64,000 bases of DNA from G963708235 sp963708235 (GTDB lineage Bacteria > Actinomycetota > Acidimicrobiia > Spongiisociales > UBA5794), in assembly GCA_963708235.1 (NCBI GenBank), contig OY970200.1, forward strand, positions 496,001 to 560,000, in the 5' to 3' direction. The notes beneath the pieces were generated by a model. The model saw only the letters and a list, made by a program, of their open reading frames with translations, was not told the origin of the DNA and made no database searches. The position numbers were made by a program, and so were the translations under genes. Positions 1 through 8,279 of this stretch are shown here, piece by piece; the stretch's first letter is position 1, and the number at the start of each line of letters is the position of its first letter.

Positions 1-742
1 AGAAGTGGACGGCAAGGAAGATCACCAGGATGAACGGAAGGAACAGGACGTGGAGCACGTACCAACGCAACAACGTGTCCGGGGTGATCTGGGGACCTCC
101 GACCAGGGCGTAGGTCACCTGACTCCCGATCACCGGCGAATACGCCGCCATGTTGGATCCCACGGTCACCGCCCACAGGGCGAGCTGGTCCCAGGGGAGG
201 AGGTAGCCGGTGAAGGAGAGCAGCAGGGTCAGCAGCAGCAGCACGACACCGACGACCCAGTTGAACTCACGTGGCGGCTTGTAGGCCCCGTGATAGAACA
301 CGCGGGCCATGTGCAGGAAGACGGTGAGCACCATGGCGTGGGCGCCCCAGCGGTGCATGTTCCGGACCAACTGACCGAACGCCACATCGGTCGACAGCGC
401 CTGGATGTCGTAGAACGCCTGTGGCGAGGTCGGCCGGTAGTAGAACATCAGGAAGATGCCGGTGATGGTGAGCAGGATGAACAGGAAGAAACTCATCCCA
501 CCCAGGCACAGGGTGTAGGAGAGCCGCACACCGTGACGCTTCACCTTGACCGGGTGGAGGTGATAGAGCACGTTGTTCATGATCACATAGGAGCGGTTCC
601 GGGGGCTGTCGGTGTAGCCGTGCCGGAAGGGGGAGCCGGGCCGGAAGATGCTCGACCATGCCTGACTCGCTCGGATGTGATCTGCAGCGTCGGCGAGCCG
701 GTCTTTCAGACCGACGCTCCCGTTGCCGTTCCCGTTCGCCAC
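1..742 (-). CDS. Cytochrome b (b6/QcrB-type) subunit, N-terminal part, cut by the window edge
   Basis: The minus-strand reading frame from a GTG at 742 runs off the left edge, giving 247 codons. An AGGAGG lies five bases before this GTG. After a soluble N-terminus the protein has cytochrome b features: a first membrane helix, then MHRWGAH and FLHMARVFYHG, and later LRWYVLHV with a second histidine 13 residues on. These are the paired heme b ligands in helices II and IV. The family carries quinol oxidation at the membrane in bc1/b6f complexes. The visible part contains the four-helix b6-like core; the C-terminal half cannot be seen. It is the third gene of a minus-strand group after a 4-TM protein and a ferredoxin. 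No Rieske gene is visible between them, which is unusual. Family assignment is firm, exact subtype is not. Confidence 0.88.
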   Translation of the reverse strand, partial: MANGNGNGSVGLKDRLADAADHIRASQAWSSIFRPGSPFRHGYTDSPRNRSYVIMNNVLYHLHPVKVKRHGVRLSYTLCLGGMSFFLFILLTITGIFLMFYYRPTSPQAFYDIQALSTDVAFGQLVRNMHRWGAHAMVLTVFLHMARVFYHGAYKPPREFNWVVGVVLLLLTLLLSFTGYLLPWDQLALWAVTVGSNMAAYSPVIGSQVTYALVGGPQITPDTLLRWYVLHVLFLPFILVIFLAVHF

Positions 743-810
743 CAAACCCTCCTCAGGGTGCCTTCACCAAGTCTCACCGACCGGGGTCGGTGCGCAAAAT
801 CCGATTCCCG

Positions 811-1257
811 CTACCAACGCATCCCGTACGAGTAGCCGTTCTTGAAGTCCCGCTGGCCGGTGTCGTACTCCCACGGGCTCAACCCGAAGTCCTCGGCCTG
901 ATCGGCCAGGGACCCCGCAAACTTACCGAGCGTGATGACACCGGTGGGGCACCGGTCGATGCACAGCGCACACCGGGTGCATTCGTCCTCGTCGACCAGG
1001 AAGAAACCCTGGTTCTCGATCTTCTCGCCCGGGTGCTCGACGTTCGACGCCTCGGAGATGGCATCGATCGACAGATAGTGGATGCACTTCCACGGGCAGA
1101 TGTCGACGCAGCCCTCACAGAGGATGCACTCGGACTGGTCGATGTGGAGGAACTGCTTCGGCTTGACCGCCGCAGCCAGGTAGGCCCCGTCGACGGCGGC
1201 GAGCTGGTAGTCGTCGCGCATCGGGGGGATTTCGAACCAGACGTCACCCTTGGCCAC
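811..1257 (-). CDS. Ferredoxin-like protein with two [4Fe-4S] clusters
   Basis: The 148-residue protein starts at ATG 1257, three bases after the stop of the upstream 4-TM gene, so the two are almost certainly cotranscribed. It holds two cysteine motifs, CILCEGCVDICPWKC and CTRCALCIDRCP, each able to bind a [4Fe-4S] cluster. No signal peptide or membrane helix is visible, so it should sit on the cytoplasmic side. It is followed by the cytochrome b gene 68 bp downstream. The gene order suggests an iron-sulfur subunit passing electrons to or from the cytochrome b. It resembles NuoI-type ferredoxins in motif spacing but lacks the NuoI membrane-facing N-terminus. What it exchanges electrons with is inferred only from position. 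Confidence 0.85.
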   Translation of the reverse strand: MAKGDVWFEIPPMRDDYQLAAVDGAYLAAAVKPKQFLHIDQSECILCEGCVDICPWKCIHYLSIDAISEASNVEHPGEKIENQGFFLVDEDECTRCALCIDRCPTGVITLGKFAGSLADQAEDFGLSPWEYDTGQRDFKNGYSYGMRW

Positions 1258-1260
1258 GGC

Positions 1261-1863
1261 TCAGCCCTCGACCTTGGTGAGCGGGCGACCGTACTCCGAG
1301 ACCTTCTGCGGCGGTGGGGCGTCGGCCCGATCCTTCTGGTGGGTCTGCCAGCGCGACATGGCGAGGGCGACCGCCACCAGGGCGACGATGGAGTAGGTGC
1401 CGGAGACGATGTCCTTGAGGGCGGCGTAGCTGATGGTGATCTCGTTGTTGAGCACCAGCGCCGGAGGAATGGTGACGGCGATGCGGGTCGGGGTCCACTC
1501 CCACTCGGCCTGGGTGAGGGTGAGCCACTCGTTGGGGATGATGCCGAACAGCACCATCATCAGGGCGGTGAACAGCCCGGCGCCGATCGATGCCCGGGCC
1601 CACGTCATCGGGCGCTTGTAGAGGAAGGCGAGGGCGATGCCGCCCATGATCATGAACCCGCCACTGAGGGAGATGAGCTGGCCGAGGAGCACGAACTGCC
1701 AGCCACGTGGGATCGAGGGGTAGAGCTCGCGTCCCAGCCCGTCGTCGGCAGGGAGCCCGGTGAAGTGGGCGATCAACGCACCACCGATACAGACGGCGAC
1801 ACCCACCACCATGGTGAGGACTCCGATGCGGAAGTACCGGTTGAGCTCTTTGTCGTCGGCCAT
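1261..1863 (-). CDS. Four-helix membrane protein of the cytochrome b/ferredoxin operon, unknown function
   Basis: The 200-residue protein starts at ATG 1863 (MADDKELNRYFRIG); the frame stays open further upstream but that part is arginine-rich and lacks membrane or family features. Four hydrophobic segments are visible, around residues 13-33, 55-78, 92-110 and 150-172, with a long loop (IPNEWLTLTQAEWEWTPTR) between the third and fourth. There are no heme-binding histidine pairs and no cysteine motif. I do not recognise a family. It is the first gene of the minus-strand group and nearly abuts the ferredoxin gene, so it is probably a structural or anchoring subunit of the same complex. Confidence 0.7.
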   Translation of the reverse strand: MADDKELNRYFRIGVLTMVVGVAVCIGGALIAHFTGLPADDGLGRELYPSIPRGWQFVLLGQLISLSGGFMIMGGIALAFLYKRPMTWARASIGAGLFTALMMVLFGIIPNEWLTLTQAEWEWTPTRIAVTIPPALVLNNEITISYAALKDIVSGTYSIVALVAVALAMSRWQTHQKDRADAPPPQKVSEYGRPLTKVEG

Positions 1864-2161
1864 GGTCCTCGGGGGGTCGCTTCCTTGAGGGCTGGTCCAT
1901 TCTATGCACACCCACCCCGATGCGGGGCTCGGCGAGCGCTCCGGTGCGAGGGTCGAAATTCCCCCACCACCAAGCAGGCGAGAACCTACCTTCCAAGTCC
2001 GAACCTTCCCAACCGGACCGGTGTGCGACCCCCGGTGGAGGTGATGGCGGGCGTAGGATCTGCGAAGATTCGGGGGCGGCGTTCGGCCCAACTAGGCTGC
2101 CGCCGACCGCGGCTCACGGGTCTGTGGCCGCACGAAGAATGAGCAAGAGGGATCGCCGACG
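1864..2161. promoter_or_regulatory. Divergent intergenic region between the two respiratory gene groups
   Basis: This 298-bp gap separates the minus-strand cytochrome b group from the plus-strand CcoNO-like group and must hold both promoters. On the minus strand a TAGAAT hexamer lies about 35 bases before the ATG at 1863 and could be a -10 element; no convincing -35 is seen. On the plus strand AGAGGGA lies nine bases before the GTG at 2162 and is a ribosome-binding site. I see no clear palindrome or small gene. Confidence 0.4.
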
Positions 2162-4108
2162 GTGACCGTCGACAACACACCACCCCCCGAGACAGCACCC
2201 GAGGCCGCCGGACTCGACGAGAGCGACTCGATCGCCTCGGCGAGAGCCGCCGCTACCCCGTTCCTGTCGATTTCGCTGGGTTTCTTCGTCATTTCCCTGC
2301 TGCTGGGCGTGGGCGCCGCCGTGCAACTCGTCGCCCCCGACGTCTTCTCGGGGATCGGCCCGCTGATCTACGGCAAGCTGCTCCCGGTCGCCACCAACGC
2401 CTTCCTCTACGGGTGGCTCACCATCGGGCTCGCCGGGGCCCTGCTCTACGCCGTGGTCCGGACCGGTGGAGGCACCGTCTCCGCCCTCCCGATGCGTATC
2501 GCCGCAGGTCTGATGGCGCTCGGGGTGATCGCCGGGTCCGTAGGGATCGCCCTCGGGATGAGCGACGGACGGCTCTACCTCGAATACCCGCTGTGGGCCG
2601 ATGCACTGCTTCTGCTCGGGATGCTCGGCTTTGCCCGTGGTCTCGGACAGGCGGTCCGTTCATCGGTTCGTGATGCCGGACCGGTCCGCTGGTACGCCCA
2701 GGCGGCGGCCACCTGGCTGATCCTCGCCTTCGTCGTGGGCAACATCCCCGGTCTCACCGGGCTCGCCTCCACCTACCAGACCTCGTTCTTCCGGGCGTCG
2801 GTGCTCGGGCTCTGGCTCGCCGCCGGCGGCGTCGCCGTCGTCTACGCCATCCTCCCCCGACTCGCCGGTCGCACCGCCTTCGTCCCCACCCGGCTCACGC
2901 TGCTCGGCTTCTGGTCGATGGCGTTCCTGTGGCCGCTGACCGCTCCGGCCAACCTCACCTTCGGACCCAGCCCGGACTGGCTGGAGACGGTCGGGGTGAT
3001 CTTCACCATCGGGCTGTTGATCCCCGGCGCCGTGATCCTCGCCGACCTGGTGCTGGCGATGAAGGACCGGTGGCAGATCGTCACCGGCGACATGACGGTT
3101 CGGTTCATCATGTTGGGCACCGCCCTGCTCGCCATCTGGCCACTGCTCAACCTGATGATCGCCTTCCGGGCATCGAGCGCCGTGGTCCAGTTCACCGAAT
3201 GGGTGGCCGCCGTCGAGTTGCTCGCCCTGTACGGAGCGTTCAGCGCCTGGTTGATCGCCTACATCTACTTTGCGGTCCCCGAGCTGAGGGGCCGTGGCAC
3301 CAGTCGCGGTCTGGCCCGCACCCACTACTTCGGGACCATTCTCGGTCTTGCGGTGTGGGCGGGCGCTTCGCTGATCGCCGGGGCACAGACCGGCTGGATC
3401 TGGGTCGGCGCCGCCAACGAGGCGACCGTCAGCTCGGTCGGTGCCGGTTGGGTCAACACCATCCGCAGCGCCGAGGGTCTCCACATCGCCGCCCTCGTCG
3501 GGCTGCTGGTCTTCGTGCTCGCCCAGCTCGTCTTCGTCGCCAACCTGGCCGGTCGCCGACCCGCCGGGGAACGGGAACTGGTCGACATCGAAGACGACGT
3601 CCCCGACGCCGAACTGGTGCTCACCGGCGATCTCCCACAGGGCCGGCTCCGGGTCGGTGTCGTCGGGCTGTTCGCCATCGCCGCATTTCTGGTCGGCGTG
3701 GTTCCGGCGCTGGAGACCGGTGGCGCCGAGGCGACGATCCGCGCCGACGACTTCCGCACCTATCCCGCAGGGAGCCTGGAGGCTGAGGGCAGGGAGCTGT
3801 ACCTGGCGGAAGGCTGCTGGTACTGCCACACCCAGGAGGTGCGACCGATCGTCACCGATGTCGGTCTCGGTCCCGTTTCCACCCCCGGCGACTATGTGTT
3901 CGAGAACCCGGTCCTGACCGGTGTCCGACGGATCGGACCCGATCTGATGCACGCCGGATCCCGTCACGAGACCGATGATGTGGCCTGGGTGGTCGCCCAT
4001 CTCGCCGACCCCCGGTCCCAACGTGCGTACTCCTCGATGCCGGCATACGATCATCTCTCGGCGTCCGAGCTCGATGCGCTCGCCGCCTACATCGTCGGAC
4101 TGAAGTGA
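2162..4108 (+). CDS. CcoN-CcoO fusion whose CcoN part lacks all metal ligands (pseudo-oxidase)
   Basis: The protein has 648 residues, start GTG 2162. Residues 30-465 form a polytopic region that matches CcoN of cbb3 oxidases segment by segment, and residues 500-648 match CcoO: one membrane helix, then C552-W-Y-C-H556 and the axial-ligand motif SSMPAY (M626). In cbb3 oxidases the low-spin heme histidine lies in PLHTN; here it is PVATNAF. The copper and heme-b3 histidines normally in WYGHN, GPHH and GHVHSG correspond to LGLWLAAGG, TAPANLTF and VAAVELLALYG. The first histidine of the protein is residue 388. So the membrane part cannot bind heme b, heme b3 or CuB in the usual way and cannot reduce oxygen, while the c-type heme is intact. 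The alignment is from memory of CcoN motifs, but the absence of histidine is read directly. It likely acts as a membrane scaffold for cytochrome c. Confidence 0.85.
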   Translation: MTVDNTPPPETAPEAAGLDESDSIASARAAATPFLSISLGFFVISLLLGVGAAVQLVAPDVFSGIGPLIYGKLLPVATNAFLYGWLTIGLAGALLYAVVRTGGGTVSALPMRIAAGLMALGVIAGSVGIALGMSDGRLYLEYPLWADALLLLGMLGFARGLGQAVRSSVRDAGPVRWYAQAAATWLILAFVVGNIPGLTGLASTYQTSFFRASVLGLWLAAGGVAVVYAILPRLAGRTAFVPTRLTLLGFWSMAFLWPLTAPANLTFGPSPDWLETVGVIFTIGLLIPGAVILADLVLAMKDRWQIVTGDMTVRFIMLGTALLAIWPLLNLMIAFRASSAVVQFTEWVAAVELLALYGAFSAWLIAYIYFAVPELRGRGTSRGLARTHYFGTILGLAVWAGASLIAGAQTGWIWVGAANEATVSSVGAGWVNTIRSAEGLHIAALVGLLVFVLAQLVFVANLAGRRPAGERELVDIEDDVPDAELVLTGDLPQGRLRVGVVGLFAIAAFLVGVVPALETGGAEATIRADDFRTYPAGSLEAEGRELYLAEGCWYCHTQEVRPIVTDVGLGPVSTPGDYVFENPVLTGVRRIGPDLMHAGSRHETDDVAWVVAHLADPRSQRAYSSMPAYDHLSASELDALAAYIVGLK

Positions 4109-4112
4109 GCCC

Positions 4113-5009
4113 ATGGACGATCTGATCAGCAGAGCCGCAGCCGCCCAGGGCATGCCCGCCGACCTGGTGGAGCGTGCCGCCAAAGCCCGCGCCGCCGCCA
4201 AGGGGGTGAGCGTCGAGGCGCTCCTCACCGAATGGGCCGGTGGAGAAGCTGCAGCCCCGGGATCTGCTCCTGCGCCGGCGGCCGATGCGCCCGCACCGGC
4301 CCCCGCTGCCGCCGCCGAACCCGCCGCCGCACCGACGGGACCAAAGGTGGAGGTGCTCGGGCCCGCCGACGAACCCGAACCCGACGAGGCCACACCGGTG
4401 GTCGAGCCCGAACCCGAGGAACCGGCACGCGGGCTCGCCGGCTTCCCGAGCTGGCTCGCCGCCGCCTTCTTCATCATCCCGACCATTGCATTGATGTACG
4501 CCCTGATGGCGCCCAGCGGTCCCGACTGCGGGTCTTCGGGTCAGCTTGCGCTCGACCCGGTCACCGGCGAGGCGGTCAATTGCGACGGCACCGCCTACGG
4601 CGTCGACATCGTCAATCTGTTCTCGATCGGTGAGGAGATCTACGCCTCCCGGTGTGCCGCCTGTCACGGGGACAACGGCGGTGGTGGCACCGGTCCCGCC
4701 ATGACCGGTGGCGCCGTCCTGGCCACCTTCCCGGCCGGATCCTGTGCCGCCCACATCGAATGGGTGTCGCTCGGCACCGCCGACTACCCCGAGCCGACCT
4801 ACGGTGCGTTGCAGAAGCCGGTGGGTGGCGGCGGGCAGATGCCCGGGTTCGCCGAGGAGATTGCCGGTGCCGCCGGTCTCACCCCCGATCAGATCACCGC
4901 GGTCACGCTCTACGAGCGGGTGGCGTTCGGCGGCGAGCCGCTCCCCGAGGCGGAGTTGGACTGCTCGCCGGAAGGCGCCGAGGAAGAGTTGATGACGGCA
5001 TCGAGCTGA
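4113..5009 (+). CDS. CcoP-like membrane-anchored monoheme cytochrome c
   Basis: The 298-residue protein starts four bases after the CcoNO-like stop. Residues 1-44 form a small charged, Ala-rich helical segment, followed by an Ala/Pro/Glu linker (about 50-105), a single membrane helix at about 112-133, and a periplasmic cytochrome c domain with C181-A-A-C-H185 and a likely axial methionine in GQMPGF. Two further cysteines (GPDCG and VNCDG) just after the helix could form a disulfide, as could SCAAH and LDCSPE. CcoP of true cbb3 oxidases usually has two hemes; only one CXXCH is present here. With the fused CcoO heme, the pair offers a two-heme wire on the outer face. The soluble N-terminal domain is unusual and its role unknown. 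Confidence 0.82.
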   Translation: MDDLISRAAAAQGMPADLVERAAKARAAAKGVSVEALLTEWAGGEAAAPGSAPAPAADAPAPAPAAAAEPAAAPTGPKVEVLGPADEPEPDEATPVVEPEPEEPARGLAGFPSWLAAAFFIIPTIALMYALMAPSGPDCGSSGQLALDPVTGEAVNCDGTAYGVDIVNLFSIGEEIYASRCAACHGDNGGGGTGPAMTGGAVLATFPAGSCAAHIEWVSLGTADYPEPTYGALQKPVGGGGQMPGFAEEIAGAAGLTPDQITAVTLYERVAFGGEPLPEAELDCSPEGAEEELMTASS

Positions 5010-5016
5010 CGACCAG

Positions 5017-5898
5017 TCAGCTCACCGCAAGCCAGATCAGGGTCGCCACGCCGATGGCGATGCGATACCAGCCGAAGATCGCCAGCGTGTGTCGTGACAC
5101 GTAGGTCACCAGCCACCGCACCGCCACCGCCGCCGAGACGGCGGCGGTGACGAAACCCACGACCACCGGAGCGAGACCCAACTCGGAGATGATGTCGCCA
5201 CCGCTGCGGGCGCCCTCGTAGATGGTGGCCGCACCGAGCAGCATCACCCCGAGCAGGAAGCTGAACTCCACGGCGGCGACCTTGGAGAGACCGGCCGCCC
5301 GACCGGCCAGGATCGTCACCAGGCTGCGGCTGGTCCCCGGCCACAGGGCCGCAATCTGGGCGGCGCCGATCACCAGTCCCTGCCGGGGGGTCACATCCTC
5401 GACGGCGTCCCCGCTGGTGTCGGTGGCGACCCGTTCGATGACGAGGATCGCCACCCCCCCGACGATCCACGCTGCGGCGATCGGGGCCAGGGCGAACAGG
5501 TACTCCTGGGCGAGCGACCCCAGGAGGAGCCCGGCCAGCCCGGCGGGGACGAACCCGATGATCAGCGTCAGCAGCATCCGGCGTCCCACCGGGTCCCGAC
5601 CGATCGCCCCGGAGATCATCGCCCGGACCTTGTCGGCGTAGAGCCCGAGGACGGCGACGATCGCTCCTGCCTGGATCACGATGACGTACGAGTCGAGCGC
5701 CGCCTGGCGCTCCGGGGTGATGTCGCTTCCCATCAGCCGTGCGGCGACCGCCAGATGGCCCGTGGAGCTGACCGGCAGATATTCGGTGATGCCCTCGATC
5801 AGCCCCAGGAGGATGGCGGTGGTGAGCGGAAGCCCAACGGTGGCGGTGGAGACCCCGATCACCAGGAGCACCCTGGTGACACCAAGGGAGAGCAGCAT
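5017..5898 (-). CDS. uppP: Undecaprenyl-diphosphatase (BacA/UppP)
   Basis: The family removes a phosphate from undecaprenyl pyrophosphate to recycle the lipid carrier of cell-wall precursors at the membrane. The 293-residue product has the two family signatures: GLIEGITEYLPVSSTGH near residue 29 and WPGTSRS near residue 194, with about eight hydrophobic helices. The start at ATG 5898 is chosen because the homologous region begins there; the frame stays open upstream as low-quality sequence. The gene converges with the cytochrome c gene, the stops being seven bases apart, so the two transcripts meet here. Confidence 0.93.
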   Translation of the reverse strand: MLLSLGVTRVLLVIGVSTATVGLPLTTAILLGLIEGITEYLPVSSTGHLAVAARLMGSDITPERQAALDSYVIVIQAGAIVAVLGLYADKVRAMISGAIGRDPVGRRMLLTLIIGFVPAGLAGLLLGSLAQEYLFALAPIAAAWIVGGVAILVIERVATDTSGDAVEDVTPRQGLVIGAAQIAALWPGTSRSLVTILAGRAAGLSKVAAVEFSFLLGVMLLGAATIYEGARSGGDIISELGLAPVVVGFVTAAVSAAVAVRWLVTYVSRHTLAIFGWYRIAIGVATLIWLAVS

Positions 5899-6013
5899 CT
5901 TTACATCCAAGGGGTCGGCGTCGGGGCCATTGTCGCATGGCCCGGTCCCGGCCCCTTCCAAGATGCGCCGGCTGGCTTCGCCCAGCCAGGCGGACGGTCC
6001 TAATGTTCCCGGC

Positions 6014-7276
6014 ATGAATCCTGATGTGCTCGTAGTTGGCGGTGGACCGGCCGGGGCGGCGACGGCGTACTGGCTCGCCCGGGATGGTCTCGAGGTGCTG
6101 GTCGCCGAGAAGAAGGCATATCCCCGCGACAAGACCTGTGGCGACGGCTTGACCCCGCGCGCCATCAAGCAGCTCATCGACATGGGCTTCGACTTCGACG
6201 TCCCCGAACTGCACAAGATCATCGGGTTGCGGGCCTACGCCGGAGAGCTCAAACTCGAGCTTCCCTGGCCCGAGCACACCGAATATCCGGCCTGGGGAGC
6301 GGTGATCCGGCGAGCCGATCTCGACATGCAGGTGGCGATGCTCGCCGAGAAGCAGGGGGCGGTGATCCGCACCCGCACCGAAGCGGTGCCGGTGGTGGTC
6401 GACGGGCGGCTCGAAGCGGTCGACCTCAAACAGAAGGACTCGTCGGGTGTCGTCGATGTGGAGCGGGTGCATCCGCGTCTGGTGGTCGTCGCCGACGGGT
6501 CGCTGTCCCGCTTCGGCCGGGCGCTCGGGACCAGCCGGCGCAAGGACTACCCCTACGGACTGGCGGTTCGCGGCTACTTCGCCAGCCCCAACTCGCAGGA
6601 CGGGTATCTGGAGAGCCAGCTCGACATCCGCGACGCCGAGGGTCGGTCGATGCCCGGCTACGGATGGATCTTTCCGCTCGGTGACGGCGCCATCAACGTC
6701 GGGGTCGGGGTCATCTCCAGCTTCAAGGGCTGGAAGGACGTCAACACCTCCAAGGTGCTGGATGCCTATGTCGCCGGTCTGCCCGAGCACTGGCAGGTCA
6801 CCGCCGCCGACAAGATCTCCGAGCCGGTGGGCGGCAAGCTCCCGATGAGCTTCTCGATGGGCCCCAAGGTCGGGGCCAACTGGCTCGCCGTCGGGGATGC
6901 CGCCGGGGCGGTCAACCCGTTCAACGGCGAGGGCATCGACTACGCCTACGAGACCGGTCGGATCGCCGCCCGGCACATCGCCGCCGCCCTTGCCGCCGAC
7001 GATTTCTCCCTGCTCGAGAACTACCCCAGGGAGCTAGACGACCGGTACGGCGACTACCACCGGGTGGCTCGTGCCTTCGTCATCGCCATCGGCAACCCCA
7101 AGTTGATGCGCAGCCTCACCCGGATCGGGCTGCGATCCCGCCCGCTGATGGAGTGGGTGCTCAAGGTGATGGCCAACCTGCTCGAGCCGGAGGACGCCGG
7201 GATGAGCGAACGCGTCTACCGGATCATCGAGCGGGTGGTGGCCGCCGGTCCAGAGCCACGTCTCAAACAACGTTGA
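6014..7276 (+). CDS. Geranylgeranyl reductase family flavoprotein (probable menaquinone side-chain reductase)
   Basis: The 420-residue protein begins with an FAD-binding Rossmann motif (VLVVGGGPAGAATA, residues 5-18), then DKTCGDGLTPRA, the hallmark of geranylgeranyl reductases, and the second FAD motif GDAAGAVNPFNGEGI at about residue 297. The family saturates isoprenoid double bonds; in mycobacteria MenJ reduces one bond of the menaquinone side chain. Placement directly before the nuo operon is a known actinobacterial arrangement and supports a role in making the quinone that complex I uses. A hairpin with a T-rich tail follows, so nuo may have its own promoter. Substrate is inferred. Confidence 0.85.
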   Translation: MNPDVLVVGGGPAGAATAYWLARDGLEVLVAEKKAYPRDKTCGDGLTPRAIKQLIDMGFDFDVPELHKIIGLRAYAGELKLELPWPEHTEYPAWGAVIRRADLDMQVAMLAEKQGAVIRTRTEAVPVVVDGRLEAVDLKQKDSSGVVDVERVHPRLVVVADGSLSRFGRALGTSRRKDYPYGLAVRGYFASPNSQDGYLESQLDIRDAEGRSMPGYGWIFPLGDGAINVGVGVISSFKGWKDVNTSKVLDAYVAGLPEHWQVTAADKISEPVGGKLPMSFSMGPKVGANWLAVGDAAGAVNPFNGEGIDYAYETGRIAARHIAAALAADDFSLLENYPRELDDRYGDYHRVARAFVIAIGNPKLMRSLTRIGLRSRPLMEWVLKVMANLLEPEDAGMSERVYRIIERVVAAGPEPRLKQR

Positions 7277-7280
7277 GGTT

Positions 7281-7307
7281 TCCCGCCGTCGAGGCGGGAT
7301 TGATTTT
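7281..7307 (+). terminator. Intrinsic terminator or attenuator between the reductase gene and nuoA1
   Basis: A perfect seven-base stem, TCCCGCC and GGCGGGA, with loop GTCGA, is followed by TTGATTTT. This is a typical rho-independent terminator placed five bases after the reductase stop. Confidence 0.7.
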
Positions 7308-7333
7308 GGCGGAGGGGTGACCGTTCCTATTCT
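7305..7333 (+). promoter_or_regulatory. Possible nuo1 promoter
   Basis: TTTGGC (7305-7310) and TATTCT (7328-7333) are 17 bases apart and lie directly after the terminator and 28 bases before the nuoA1 start. The -35 match is poor, so this is a weak prediction. Confidence 0.3.
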
Positions 7334-7361
7334 CCGCTACCCAGAGGAGGTGCCGCCCCCC

Positions 7362-7781
7362 ATGACCCTTGCCGACTATCTCCCCATAGTGTTGATGTTG
7401 GTGCTCGCCACCGGCTTCGGCGTGGTGATGATGCTGGTGTCGTGGAAGCTCGGCCCGAAGCGTCCCACCCCCGAGAAGCTGGCGCCCTACGAGTCGGGGA
7501 TCGTCCCACTCCAGGAACCGGTCGAGCGGTTCCCCGTCAAGTTCTACGTGGTGGCGATGCTGTTTGTGATCTTCGACGTCGAGCTGATCTTCCTGTTCGC
7601 CTGGGCGGTCCGCTTCGACGAGTTCGCCTGGGCCGGGATCGCCGCCGTCGCCATCTTCGTGGCGCTGCTCATCGAGACCCTGGTCTATGTGTGGAAGCGT
7701 GGCGCCCTCGACTGGAACGTGGCCCGCCGCGACCGCTACCGGCGTGTCGTCGCCCCGGGCGCCGGGGAGGAGGCCGCCTGA
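7362..7781 (+). CDS. nuoA: NADH-quinone oxidoreductase subunit A, operon 1
   Basis: NuoA is a three-helix membrane subunit at the quinone-site end of complex I. The 139-residue product has the helices and the conserved YESGIVP and FDVELIFLFAW segments. I place the start at ATG 7362 because GAGGAGG (7344-7350) sits 11 bases upstream; an in-frame GTG at 7317 would add 15 residues that are not family-like and has its GGAGG too close. It opens a 14-gene operon and its stop overlaps the nuoB start. Confidence 0.95.
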   Translation: MTLADYLPIVLMLVLATGFGVVMMLVSWKLGPKRPTPEKLAPYESGIVPLQEPVERFPVKFYVVAMLFVIFDVELIFLFAWAVRFDEFAWAGIAAVAIFVALLIETLVYVWKRGALDWNVARRDRYRRVVAPGAGEEAA

Positions 7782-8278
7782 TGGCAGGATCCACCCAGCA
7801 GCCGCCCGGATTTCTCCTCACCACCCTGGACAAAGGGGTCAACTGGGCGCGGACCCGCTCGATGTGGCCGGCTGCATTCGGTCTGGCCTGTTGCGCCATC
7901 GAGATGATGGGGACCGGCGCCGCCCACCACGACATCTCCCGGTTCGGGATGGAGATCTTCCGTGGCTCGCCCCGTCAGGCCGATCTGATGATCGTCGCCG
8001 GGCGGGTCTCGCAGAAGATGGCCCCGGTGCTCCGCCAGGTCTACGACCAGATGTCCGAGCCGAAGTGGGTCATCTCGATGGGCGCATGCGCCTCCACCGG
8101 TGGGATGTTCAACAACTATGCGCTGGTCCAGGGCGTCGACCAGGTGGTTCCCGTCGACATCTATGTCCCCGGATGTCCCCCCGGCCCGCAGTCACTGCTC
8201 CACGGCATCCTGACTCTCCAGGAACAGATCATGAACGGCGAGATCCGTCGCCCTACCGGCCTGACCAAGAGCGCATGA
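7781..8278 (+). CDS. nuoB: NADH-quinone oxidoreductase subunit B, operon 1
   Basis: NuoB carries cluster N2, the last [4Fe-4S] centre before quinone. The 165-residue protein has the ligands expected: the adjacent pair in FGLACCAIEMM, one in MGACAS and one in PGCPPGP. Its ATG overlaps the nuoA stop by one base. The paralogue in operon 2 differs in the region after GAC/GSC (ASTGGMFNN here, SNCGGPYWD there). Confidence 0.96.
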   Translation: MAGSTQQPPGFLLTTLDKGVNWARTRSMWPAAFGLACCAIEMMGTGAAHHDISRFGMEIFRGSPRQADLMIVAGRVSQKMAPVLRQVYDQMSEPKWVISMGACASTGGMFNNYALVQGVDQVVPVDIYVPGCPPGPQSLLHGILTLQEQIMNGEIRRPTGLTKSA

Positions 8279-8279
8279 C

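Noticed and set aside
2660..4486. A 608-codon open frame antisense to the CcoNO-like gene
   Set aside because: It mirrors a well-supported gene, has low-complexity Gly/Asp/His composition and no domain; typical of antisense frames in GC-rich DNA.
7317..7361. Earlier GTG start for nuoA1
   Set aside because: GAGGAGG at 7344 suits ATG 7362; the extra residues are not part of NuoA and the upstream GGAGG is too close to the GTG.
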